Source of the DNA: Rostrohypoxylon terebratum
Taxonomy: Eukaryota; Ascomycota; Sordariomycetes; Xylariales; Hypoxylaceae
NCBI GenBank assembly: GCA_022497145.1
Contig: MU385857.1
Coordinates: 620,001 to 684,000 of the forward strand
DNA length: 64,000 nt
Reading direction: 5' to 3'
Part shown: positions 21,612 to 32,117 of the stretch, one piece after another
How the letters are laid out: each line of letters begins with the position of its first letter
Numbering within the stretch: position 1 is the stretch's first letter
Program-made: the position numbers and the translations under genes
Notes under the pieces: generated by a model
Databases searched by the model: none
Seen by the model: only the letters and a program-made list of their open reading frames with translations
What the model was told of the DNA's origin: nothing

Positions 21612-23861
21612 ATGCAGCGGGTTTCCGCACTCCTCCCGTGGGATCGCAGCAGGACAAGTACTGGCGTCAACGGTAATGGTAATGCCAGTACTAATACCGG
21701 TGCAAATGGCCATATCCGAAAGAATAGCGTCGACATCGTCAAAGGGTGGGCTGACAAGATCCCCTCTCCCGTCAACCGCCTCAGCACCTCGAGACTAAGC
21801 AGAGATGCCTTCTTACCCGCCACTCTGGATAAGGAATGCGAAAAGGCTGCTCGCATAATTAAATCTTTTTGTAGTATGCCATTGTACCATCTGCACTCGT
21901 GAATAAGCTGACATCCAGCCGCAGGCGATGGCTTTTCGACCCCAGACGACAGACCGGGGAGCCCTTCGACCTATTCGAGCGCTCACTCGTCGCACAAGCT
22001 TTTAAAGAAGATACCTCCGAGGATAATACAGAATGCTGTCGGACTTGCGGTTTTTACGTCGATGCGATCTGGAATATGGAATTCCGGCTCCGGTTCCGGC
22101 GGCAGTGGCGTTTTAATCGCGCGCAAAACAGATGGGACCTGGTCTCCGCCATCCGGTTTAATGCTTCAGACTACTAGCTTGCGGTTCGTCTTCGGAGTCG
22201 ACATCTATGATTGCGTCCTCGTCATAAATAATTTCACCGTCCTCGAGGCTTTCGCTAGACCTCGATTGACGCTTGGCACCGATGTTAGCCTAACAGCTGG
22301 CCCTTTGGTTGCTCTAGGTTTACTTGAGAACGACTGTTCATGGGTTGATCTGAGCGATAGAGCAATCACGTATATCAAGGCAAAGGGACAGAGCGCGGAA
22401 GTTAAACTGGACGGCATCATCGTAAGCGAACGAGCTGATGAGAACGAGCGATTCTACGGGATGAAAATAAGTGTCGCCAAGATCCTAGCAGGCGATATAA
22501 ATCAGAGCCTGCCGCAAACTCGGTCTCTAACCGAAGTTCTCAAGGCCGCCGAAGGAAGGACCGACTATGATTCCGCCCTTGTCGAATCGCTTTCATTTCA
22601 TCCTGCCCCTGGAGATGCGACGATTGAATCACCGAAGTCGATTGGCCCATCACCAGCATTTGGTATGCCCGACTTTGATGATCCAGATCCTTTTGGTGTT
22701 CTGGCTCTCGAGATGGCCGGAATGGGTATTCGTGAAGCTGGCACACGACTGAGGCCCGATAGCACACAATTCGAGTACAACCCCAGCCCAACAAGCCCAT
22801 TCTTCCCTAGAGCTGGTCGCCAAAGCGTCGACACATTCTTATCACGGAGCAATAGAGGAAGTTATATGTCCAACAAAACTATGGCCACTGAACGGAGTCA
22901 GATGACCGATGCGGGCACTCAGACATACTTCGTGACACCCCAAACCACACCAGGATCAAGCCAAAGCCAGAGCGAGGACGGAAACCAACCGACGACAATT
23001 GAGGATATTCTAGAGGTGAAGGAACCTGTCGAAGTTGACTACACCAAAATCGACATCAGTGCTTTGAGAAAGCTATCAAATTTCCCGGACTTGGACGATG
23101 AGCCGACCACCACCATCTCAATCAAAGAGGAAGACCGGGACCCAAGCAATGAAGTCAACGTAGATAAGAGGAAGAGCGTAGGAACATACACCGAAGGTAT
23201 TACCGCTGTCGCAGTTGAAAAGGTTCTGGATGATACCCATGATAATGATGGAGATGACGAGGATGAGGATGAAGTCGAAGTCGAAGACGAAGACGAGGAG
23301 GAGGAAGAGGGCGAAGATGAATCCGATGACGAAGAAGAAGCGGTGGTTTACGAGGTGGCCACAGCCCAAGCTCCAGCACGAGTCATAGTAGGAGCCTCCC
23401 GTGTCAACATTCCCGTAAGAGTACCACCACCACTCCCCGTCAGGAATCCTGGTCGATCATCTCGTACAAGGAGCCAGATGGGCGACGTCAATGGCCTTGT
23501 GAGCAGTCCATTAAAACAGGAATTCGAGCTTGAGGCCGATGTTGATGAAGCAACAACGCCAAAAGCTAAAGACAGCACCGATCAACCTGCGGACATTACA
23601 AGCGAACTGTCGACGGAGAAGTCCGAGAAAGTAGAGGCAGTAGAGAAGGAAGTAACCGTATGTACCGAGGTCAAGGAGGATGCTAAGATTGGTGAGAACT
23701 CGACGACTCCAACTCGAGAGTCGGTGGCCCTCGAGAGCCAGTTCACTCCGATCGGTGACCGGTCTTCATTTAAAGGGGAGGTCATAGCCGGCGTATCAGC
23801 AGAAGCACAGGGGCACGCCAGCTTACAAGCAAGCCCTAACCGATCGGTTTCCGTCGCCTGA
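21612..23861 (+). CDS. SYLF (Ysc84-like) domain protein
   Basis: Two exons, 21612-21873 and 21925-23861 (51-nt intron, GTATGC..CGCAG), 732 aa. Residues ~70-310 form a SYLF domain: IIQNAVGLAVFTSMRSGIWN, GSGVLIARKTDGTWSPPS, VFGVDIYDCVLVINN, RPRLTLGTDVSLTAGP. The domain binds phosphoinositides, and in yeast Lsb3/Ysc84 also actin; a role in membrane-associated actin or endocytic processes is inferred. Unlike Ysc84 there is no C-terminal SH3. Instead a ~400-residue disordered region carries a long Asp/Glu tract near residue 525-550, a Pro-rich patch (VPPPLPVRNPGRSS) that could bind SH3 domains, and Ser/Thr-rich ends. The ATG at 21612 opens the frame; upstream in-frame codons start only with TTG. 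Confidence 0.88.
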
Positions 23862-24632
23862 AAGGAATCAGCGTAGTATTTTAACATTTCCTTACTTTAC
23901 GATTATGGCATGTCTTGGAGTTCTAGGAACATCATAGGGACGGCTAATGGGAGGACGAGATACCAATATGTCAAGGAATGGTCGGGCTATAGGAATGTGG
24001 GACTATCTTGCACGATACTTTAAGACGTGGAGATGAGCATTAGAGGAGCGCGTCGAGGATGAGATGGATGTCCTCGAGCTCGAGTACGACAATACCCTTG
24101 ATATGTATTTATATTGTTTTTATACATTGTACAAATCTGAACGCATCAAAGCATATATCCATCTTTATCGAGTGAAACTAGAAATTGGAGGGAAAAATAT
24201 GTCTGTAGTAGTCAAGTGAATGCAGGGTTTTCCAAGAGGACTGGGACAGGTACACGAAGAATAGAATTTATTCAACATAGTGGGGTGAACGGTAATGGCA
24301 GTGAAAATTTGACAATATGTGGATGACAGCAAAGTCACCTCCGTGACTTCCCTCGTAGTGAGGCAGGCACAATAACAATGTACTGGATGTAGAAGCAGCA
24401 GGGTCCGGCTGCTTGGGAAAAAAATGGTTGTTGATTTCGACTTCGACTTCGACTTCGACTTTGATCTCATTCTCGACCTCGACCTTTACCTTTACCTTTA
24501 CCTAGACTTTAACCTCGACCTTAACGTCTGCACATACACCGTCCTTAGGTTCAACGTCTTTCGTCCCCAAACACCGACCTTTTACGATCTTCATCACAAG
24601 ACATTGTCTCTTGAAGATTGGTTCAACTAATC
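23862..24632. other. Intergenic between the SYLF and ARP9 genes
   Basis: SYLF 3' flank, then hexanucleotide-rich DNA from ~24436. Frames here translate to DF/DL/YL repeats and are artefacts of the repeat. Confidence 0.5.
24436..24534. repeat. Degenerate hexanucleotide array (TTCGAC/CTTTAC family)
   Basis: Four perfect TTCGAC units (24436-24459) grade into CTCGAC, three CTTTAC units, and CTAGAC/TTTAAC/CTCGAC/CTTAAC variants that keep six-base phasing for about 100 bp. A second block of the same YTYNAC type follows at 24729-24779. Confidence 0.85.
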
Positions 24633-24728
24633 ATGGGGAAAAGAGGCAAGGTGCCTAATCGCGGTCGCAAACACAGACGAAATCTCCAAGAAGAGCTGGG
24701 GATTTTTGCATTGTAAGTTTATGTCTAT

Positions 24729-24779
24729 TCACCTTCTTCACCTTCTTCACCTTGACCTTGACCTTGACCTTGACCTTGG
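24729..24779. repeat. Hexanucleotide array (CTTCAC/CTTGAC)
   Basis: CTTCAC-type units followed by at least four CTTGAC units. It lies within the putative intron of the ARP9 5' extension. Confidence 0.85.
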
Positions 24780-24875
24780 CCAACCTACGAACCAACGAGG
24801 GAGATTGGAATACGGATTAACATATTTCCAGGCCACCGCCACCGCCACCCGGCCGTCGATGCCTTTGCCCTTCTT

Positions 24876-24906
<31 letters not shown>

Positions 24907-25015
24907 GGCTCCGACTTCGACTCTGGCTCCAACTCCGGCTCCCGCACCTACAGCTATTCCTGTTCCGGCACAGCCACAAGTATCACGACAGGCATCTCCG
25001 CAGGCACCTCCCCAG

Positions 25016-25105
25016 CCACAGACACTTCCCAAGCCACAGACACTTCCCAAGCCACAGACACTTCCCAAGCCACAGGAACCTTCTAAGCCACAGGAACCTT
25101 CTAAG
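25016..25105 (+). repeat. 18-bp minisatellite, five units
   Basis: Three identical units CCACAGACACTTCCCAAG followed by two variants CCACAGGAACCTTCTAAG. The 18-bp period preserves frame and would encode PQTLPK/PQEPSK repeats in the candidate ARP9 extension. Confidence 0.9.
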
Positions 25106-25324
25106 CCACAGCTTACTTTGGGGAGCTCTCGAAGAAGTAAGAGCAGTGAGCGCGTCGCGCCTGCAAGACTTCGCGAATTTCGAGAGGAAAGCTCGGCCAG
25201 CGACGAAGACGGCAATCACCTGTGCAAGGTATTTCCGGACGTTACCCCGCAATTGAAGAGGAAGAAGAAGCAGCCCGTGCTCAGGTTATCTGCGTCTCCC
25301 TGTAGACGTTGTGACGTTAACGTT

Positions 25325-27473
25325 ATGGCTAGCCAACAGGGAAAATGGCGAGAGGACCAAGTCCTCATCATTTGTCCCGGCAGTCAGACCACTATGGCAC
25401 AGCTGGGATGCAGCGAACTGACTCCGCCGGCTCATCGCATTCCCACTCGAATGTTCAAGGACCCCGAGTCTAATGAATATACTCCTTACCGTATATACAA
25501 GCGCGAGAAGGCTGGCGCATGCGCATCCGGAAGTGCCAATACGAATACCAATGTCAATACCAATGTCAATGTCAATAGCAATGGTAATACGACTTCCAAC
25601 GCCGGCGACGAGAAAGACGACGATCGCTGGGAATACGTCGAAGATCGGGACAGCGTCGAAGGCGCAATTTATCCTCTCGTGGCCGGTCGCATCGTCAATA
25701 TGCCTGCTTTCCTAGCATTTATCGATCACGTCCACAGCCTACTTACCACCACCTACCACAATACACCTATCCTGCTCATGGCATCCCCGCAATGGACTCG
25801 ACCATGTGTCGAGGCGATCACGCGCTACATATTTGAGAAGACTAAGACTCCGGCTCTGTGCATGTTGAATAGCGCTATCGCGACACAATTTGGTTTGAAG
25901 TGGCCGACCTTGACGGTCGTGGATATTGGCTACGAAAAAGTCGACGTTACCTGCATCCACGAGTACCTGATCGTCAGCCACAAGCAATTGGGTAGCTCGA
26001 ACCTATTCCGAGATGTAGCAGGTGGAGAAATCTTTACGCAGAAGCTGTTAGCCCTTCTCAAGGATAAGAACTTCACCTACGATATGGCCGAGCAATTAAA
26101 GAAGAGTCCCCTTTGCGAAGTTCTACCATACGTACTCGAAGCCGAGAACTTCATGGAACTTCCGACCGACAACCCGATAATGCCTACTAGCCAAGTTCCT
26201 GGCACGGCTCCTGTGAGCGGAGAGGGTCCCAAGGTCGTAGAGCCCCCGAAACCCCTTACTGCCTTTGGTAGTGAGACGGATGGTACGGCTACAGAGGGAA
26301 AGGAAGTCGACGAAGGTGTGTTAGATGTGGCCAACATCGTTACTAGCGGAAATACTCGAGAGTTCCTCGCCAAGAAGGAGAAGGAGAAGGCTGAGAAGGC
26401 TAAGTCGAAGAAGCAGGGCAAGGGTCAGGAAGCCGAGCCTGCGGCGGCTAAGCCAGTCCGACTACCTAACTCCAAGAGAAAGGTCAATACATTCCACTAC
26501 GAGGAGCTAGTGCACGAAGACGTACAAGTTCCTCTCTTGAATGGAGCGAACGGTGCTGCCAAGACAGAACCTGCCGCTCCGACGAATGGTACTGCACCCG
26601 CGGGTGATGCGCAGACCGCCGAGGGCGCACCCCAGGAGACCAAGCCCGAAGCATCTGCAGATACAAATATGAACGGTGACGCTGCAGAGACTACGGTCAG
26701 TGCTACGGAGCGACGAACGAAGCGAGTACGACATGACATCGAAATCGGACTCGAGCGATTTCTCTTTGCGGATCGTCGCGAGATAGACCGCATTACTGAT
26801 ACGATCTATCAGGCGATTCAGAGCATCGAGGAGCTCTACAAGCGTCCTGGTTGCTGGGACAACATCGTCTTTGTCGGAAATGGCAGCCGTCTGCGCGGCC
26901 TCAAGGACAACATCATCCAGACCCTTATCGCGCGTCACATGGTTTCTCCGAGTACCGCTACTATCTTTACTTCCGAGTTGCCCTCTAACATGGCGACGCC
27001 GAGCGGAACTGGCTCCCAGACACCCACCGGTTCATTCACCGGCCAGCTCCCGACCACCAGTGCGGTGAACCCTCTCCTGCAAGCGGCAACTACAGCTTCT
27101 TTGGGCGTTCCCGGCGCAGCACAAGCTGCCGGCTCCCAAGCGGGAGACATTGTAACTGGCCACCACTCTCACGGACAATCGCCGATGAGCATCAAGCAGG
27201 CATCTCCGCCCACGTACCTGGCAGAGTGGACCAAGAATGGCTTTGAGGAAGCTATGTTCCTCGGCTCTCTCATCGCCGCGCGTCTCGCTTTCTGTGTCCA
27301 TAACTTGGATGCCCAGACCACTGAGTCGCAACGTATGATGAGTCTTAACCGTGTTGATTACAAGTAAGTCTTCCCTTTTAAGAAAATAGCCGGGCAAAGA
27401 CCTAGATGCTAACAATCATTCCTACAGCGAACACGGCCCTAAACAGATCAACACCCATTCCATGCTGGGTTGA
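25325..27473 (+). CDS. arp9: Actin-related protein 9 (SWI/SNF and RSC subunit)
   Basis: Two exons, 25325-27363 and 27428-27473 (GTAAGT..CTACAG, split AAC codon), 694 aa. The protein follows Arp9 from end to end: EDQVLIICPGSQTTMAQLG at the N-terminus, LKKSPLCEVLPYV, a short VLDVANIVTSGNTREFL segment, LAEWTKNGFEEAMFLGSLIA near the end, and the terminal VDYNEHGP. Arp9 pairs with Arp7 in SWI/SNF and RSC chromatin remodelers in the nucleus and lacks normal actin ATPase residues. Lineage-specific inserts are visible: an Asn/Thr repeat near residue 80, a Lys/Glu- and Ala/Thr-rich insert around 350-460, and a Gly/Ser/Thr insert near 560-630. The ATG at 25325 immediately precedes conserved sequence. 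An in-frame upstream extension is possible and is listed separately. Confidence 0.88.
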
Positions 27474-28054
27474 ACACACACCTGACAAGTGACCTCGAAC
27501 CGGTAACAATCATCTCGTTCCTAGTCGGCAATTATAGATCTTTGTTCAATGCGTATTCCCCCAAATGGAGTTCAGGTTACGAAAGAGAAAAGTTGCTTTG
27601 TTAGTTTGCTATTCTGAGGACCCACGGTATGAATGTTTTCCCTGGTTTGCCGCCTGGGGGATCGGCTTCACGAGCTAGATCCAAGGCAGGCTCGTCGTTT
27701 CTTACCTATGACAGTTCGGTGGAGGCGTTGGTAGTTAGGGGTATGGTGGAATGCCGTGTCTTCAGGTCTGCAAGGTGCTAATGGTACCTTGTGGACTTCT
27801 GCCCCTGATGGATAAAGGGGGTGAGGACATGATGTACCATAGTCCTAATGACAATGAAAGTTACTAAAGATGACTTGCCGTCTATGTTTCAAGTGAGGAT
27901 GTGTTCGTAAACTAACATAGGTTCTCTCTAATCCCGCGCTTAAGCAAATTAACACTGCAGCTATGTTTGTTTTATACCGCCTCGGGCATATATATAATTG
28001 CTACTTAGTTCCCTTCTCTTCTTTCCTTAGTCATCCGTCCGTTTTACTTTTACT
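27474..28054. other. Intergenic, convergent ARP9/ZTA1
   Basis: 3' flanks of two convergent genes. No additional feature seen. Confidence 0.5.
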
Positions 28055-29392
28055 TTACTTCTCCGGGTCCAACAACAACTTCCCAGTCGTCTTCCTGCCC
28101 TCCAAATCTCCCTGCGCCCTCGCGACCTCGCTCAAGGGATACACCTCATGGATCCTCGCATCAAGCCCGTCCTTGAGGATGAAATCAAACAGCTCCTTAC
28201 TGTACGTCTCGTACTCGTCCCTCGTGACGACGTAGTTCGCCACGCTAGGGCGCATTAACCTGGCGTTCTTGGCCGTCAGGCGGGCGATGGCGACGGGCGG
28301 GACGGCGCCGCTCGCGTTGCCGAAGGAGACGAGGCTGCCCTTGCGGGCGAGCACGTCAAGGCTCAGGTCGAAGGTAGCCTTGCCGACGCCGTCGAAGACG
28401 GCGATCACGCCCTGCCCGCCCGTCAGCTCGGAGACGCGCGCGCGCACGTCTTCCACGCTGTAGTTTAGCACGTGCGTGGCGCCTGCTTTAAGTGCCAGGG
28501 AGACTTTTTCCGGCGTCGAGGCTGTGCCGATCGTGCGCGCGCCGATGGACTTTAGGAGCTGCACGAGCCAGAGACCCGTCCCGCCTGCGGCGGCGTGCAC
28601 GAGCACCCAGTCGTTCTTTTGCACTGGGTGCGCTTCTCGCACCAGGGTTAGGGCTGTCAGGCCTTGGAGGAGGGAGGCTGCTGCCACTTTGGGAGGGAGC
28701 CCGGGGGGGATCTTGATTGCTTTTGAGGCGGGCACTGCGGTGTATTGGGAGTAGGCGCCTTCGCCCATCCTGTGGTGGGTTAGTAGTAGAGAAGACATTG
28801 GGGGATGGATAAGGGGGTGCCAATACGATGGGGGTAATATAAAGGGAATGAGAAGGTAGAAGTGGAATGTTATGAGCTGCTACGTCTATACTTACCATAC
28901 AACTTTATCGCCTTCCTTAAGCCCGTAGAGCTCGCCGCCGCCAGTCTTGACGATGGTCCCTTCGGCCTCTCGGCCGAGAATGTACGGGAAGTGGGGTGCT
29001 GGGTATAGACCACTGCGGAAGTATCTATATTACGACACACCATTCATTAATATGACAATGACAATGACAATTGAAATCTCCACCACTTCGTTATGAGGAA
29101 AAACTCACGTGTCGATGAAGTTGATTCCAATAAAGTCATTCTTGACTAGAATTTGGCCTTCGACAGGAGCTGGGACAGGCAAGTCAGTCTTATACTGAAG
29201 CACCTCCGTACCGCCGGTTTTGTCGATGATAACGCCCTTCTGGGTACTCGGTATGGAAGCCATGGTACGTATATAGCTCGTATAGCTCGTAGGCTTGATC
29301 TTGTGTAACTGAAAATGCGATGAGATGGTGGATACTCGACTCCTAGAGCTGTGAGCTAGCAAGCGAGACGAAGCTGTTCTTATAGTAAACAT
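28055..29392 (-). CDS. zta1: NADPH:quinone oxidoreductase (zeta-crystallin type)
   Basis: Minus strand, exons 29109-29392 (or -29263), 28896-29024 and 28055-28769. From MASIP (29263) it is 332 aa, the normal ZTA1 length. Medium-chain dehydrogenase fold: N-terminal catalytic domain with GINFIDTYFRSGLYP and PYILGREAEGTI, then a Rossmann domain with VHAAAGGTGLWLVQLLKS (NADPH-binding AAxGGxG) and a family-typical C-terminus (TGKLLLDPEK). It reduces quinones using NADPH and contains no zinc-binding cysteines. An upstream in-frame ATG at 29392 adds 43 residues rich in Arg/Ser and free of acidic residues (MFTIRTASSRLLAHSSRSR), a good mitochondrial presequence, so two isoforms are plausible. Introns are canonical; the second, 126 nt, carries branch TACTAAC. 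Confidence 0.9.
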
Positions 29393-29856
29393 AAACCCCG
29401 AGTATGAGTCCGGAGGATTCGGTATTTTGAACCGAACCGGAAGATACACAGTCTATATAGAACTTGGGAAGCTCAAGATTTATTATACACAATACAAAGA
29501 AAATACCTAGGTAGACTTCAATCAGGTCGCCTAAGCTATTGCGAAAGTGACGCCATCCTGTCCTGGTATTGAAGCCGAACCCCTCTTACCCCACTAGGTA
29601 ACTAAAGCCGTAACATCGGCCCCGTAACGTTACCCGGCCGAGTGAATAACCTCTTTGTAAGCAACATCTGGGTATTTGGGGGAATCTAGATTATTTGGAT
29701 TAGAAATCACGGGTGAATTATTGAGATCGTTTCTATTAGACTCGGCCGAGTGACGATGTTGACTCTTCATCTACGGCTCAAGGGGTTCATAAACATCCTG
29801 TCTATGTTATCTCATTTCGCATACATTTCCTTTCCTTTCCGTTGACATATCCCACA
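29393..29856. other. Intergenic ZTA1 promoter / CCT4 3' flank
   Basis: No gene. An 11-bp sequence CGGCCGAGTGA occurs twice (29634-29644 and ~29743-29753), the second as part of the palindrome CTCGGCCGAG. Confidence 0.5.
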
Positions 29857-31625
29857 TTACCGCGTCAGAGCGATGTCGTCAATTCTGAGGATCATCTTGA
29901 CCGTTTCGGCGGCCAACTCGATAGCACTCGTGCTCACCAGTAGCGGCTGTAACACGTTCTCCTTGGCGATGTTCGAATTGACACCGCCGCTCTTGATGCT
30001 CACACCTGCGTTCTTCTCTCCCATTTCGTGCCTATGTCGTAGATCCGTAACTACTTTGATGCTGTTCAACCCGGCGTTTTCTGCCAGAGTAGTAGGTATA
30101 ACCTCTAGAGCATCCGCGAAAGCTTTCCAGCAGATCGCCTCTGTGCCAGTCAGCGCGCGTGCTTGCTTGGATAGCTGAGCTGCTATCTCAATCTCCGGCG
30201 CACCACCACCAGCAATGAGAGCCTTCTTCTTGACCAGGCAGCGGATGACGCAGAGAGCGTCGTGGAGCGAACGCTCGGCCTCATCTAAAATCAAGCTGTT
30301 GGCACCTCGGCAAACCACCGATACTGTCTTGCCTGCTGACTTTGTACCCGTAACCTTGACTAGTCGTGCACCATTGGACTGGGATTCCTCGACGAGGTCG
30401 GCGCTTCCGAGCTTGTCTTCGGTAAAGGAGTCGATATCCGCAATAGGTTTGCAGCCGGTAGATTTGCAGATGAATTCGACCTCGTCTCGCTCAATGTCCT
30501 TTACTGCAAGGATGTTGAGCTTGGCAAGGAAGTGTAGAGAAAGGTCATTGACGGCATCGCGCAAAATAGACTTTTGTATCAAAAGAACGTTGCACTTGGC
30601 CTTCTTGATCTTCTTGACAAGGTTGAGGAGGTAAAGTCGTTCCTCCTTAACGATCTTGTCCATTTGACGGTAGTCGTTGACCTGGATCGTGTTTTCCATC
30701 TATGACACGATTAGAAGGTAATATTTAGGAATAGCAATCGGTATTGACTCACATCTGGTTTGGGGGGACTTAGCTGGAATTGGATCAAACCGATCTTGGC
30801 TTTCTCCATTCTCACGGGTCCACCAGCAGCCTTGATAACCTGTTGGTTAAGAACCAGTCCATCCACCAGTTCGCTATCTTCTATTGTGCCTCCGACCTTC
30901 TTAATGATTCTGATATTCTTCAAATCGACGTTGTCAGCCGTCTTAATATCGATTGTTTTTGTAACCGAGTTGACGGCCATGGGGCCAAGCAGACCAGAGT
31001 ACTGGGAAACGATCTTGGAAGACAAGGAGGTATTCGCTGCCTGGAGAAGAGCGGCGGTGTCGTTTAGGGAGATCGGTTGAGACATCTCGTGGAGGATCTG
31101 GACTGCTGCCGCTGCTGCTCTCTGGAAAGACTCGGAAATGACCGAGGGATGGATTCCCTTGGACAATAACCTGTCTGCTGCACCAAGTAACGCACCACAT
31201 ATGACCACCACCGATGTTGTACCATCTCCCGCTTCGACATCTTGTGCTGCTGAAAGGTTGACAAGCATCTTAGCTGTTGGGTGCATGACGGACATGCTCT
31301 TTAACATCGTGTTTCCATCGTTCGTGATTATGGTCTCGCCCTTTCCGCTCCTGATCATCTTGTCCATTCCTCGGGGACCTAGCGAAGTTCTGATAGCATC
31401 GGCAACAGCTGTCGGGGTTTAGTAGGTATACCAGAAGAGTTTAGGAACACCGAAGTACCTCTAGCAGCGACGATATTCGAAGATCGGACGGCGATAGGCT
31501 TCTCCTTATCCTGATAGCTGTTAATACGAGATCCAGAGACTGCATTCCAAGTTGGGTGCAAGTGACTATACCCTGAAAGTGGCGTTGGCGTTCGCACCGC
31601 CGGCAGACTGCGTTGCGGTAGCCAT
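29857..31625 (-). CDS. cct4: Chaperonin CCT/TRiC subunit delta (CCT4)
   Basis: Minus strand, four exons: 31572-31625, 31459-31510, 30753-31408 and 29857-30699; 534 aa, the usual CCT size. It has group II chaperonin hallmarks: TSLGPRGMDKM, the ATPase motif GDGTTSVVV, SLSSKIVSQYS (delta-specific), VGGTIEDSELVDGLVLNQ, and GGGAPEIEIA near the C-terminus. The segment NDYRQMDKIVKEERLYLL and the ending SILRIDD-like MILRIDDIALTR identify subunit delta rather than its paralogs. It forms part of the cytosolic 16-subunit ring that folds actin, tubulin and WD-repeat proteins. All introns are short (50-61 nt) with GT..AG borders. The divergent neighbour is RPT1. Confidence 0.95.
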
Positions 31626-32117
31626 GTTAGGTAGTTGGGAATACCAGCAGCACGAATGAAGGTTTCTGGGGAATGCGTTTGGAAAAGGAGCAAGAAAGTT
31701 GAAAAGTAGATTAGGAATTTGCTGTAATACTCCTTATTATGGAAGTGGCCGCCTTAGCAAAAAGCTCCCCGCGCAGGCTGTGATATTTTTTTGGTACCCA
31801 GACTTTAGTTGAGTGAAAACGCTCCCGGGGTAGCTGCGAGGCTACTTCTCCACTAAACTAGATAAGGTAAGGTGTCGGATACGTACCTATCCTTACTGGA
31901 AGCTGCGACTCAACAGGGCACTTCTAGGCAATGAACGAGCTTATGCAACCACAGTAATCTATCATCAGTGACAACTTCATCACCAAATCCGCCCGTTTAC
32001 CCCAAAACAAAACCCAACCGATTTTACAAAATCACTCCCACAGCCTCTCGTTTGTTTACTTCTTTTCATTCATAATTATTCTGACGGGCTCCCTGACAAC
32101 AGGAGCTTTTTAACACA
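31626..32117. promoter_or_regulatory. Divergent promoter shared by CCT4 and RPT1
   Basis: 492 bp separate the two start codons. I searched by eye for the yeast Rpn4 element GGTGGCAAA and found only partial resemblance (AGTGGCCGCC near 31745). A C/T-rich and AC-rich leader precedes RPT1. Regulatory sharing is inferred from the arrangement only. Confidence 0.4.

Larger units (their letters stand above)
24633..25324 (+). other. Candidate coding 5' extension of ARP9 (exon 24633-24712 plus 24832-25324)
   Basis: An ATG at 24633 opens 26 codons beginning MGKRGKVPNRGRKHRR, ending at a GTAAGT donor (24713). With the TTAAC-containing acceptor ATTTCCAG (ending 24831) this joins in phase to a frame with no stop until ARP9, adding 191 codons before the ARP9 ATG at 25325. 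The encoded extension is basic, then Pro/Ala-rich with five hexapeptide repeats, then RRSKSSERVAPARLREF. The DNA is GC-rich and repetitive and other frames are also open, so openness alone is weak evidence. It could be a real N-terminus, a separate upstream ORF or leader sequence. Confidence 0.35.
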
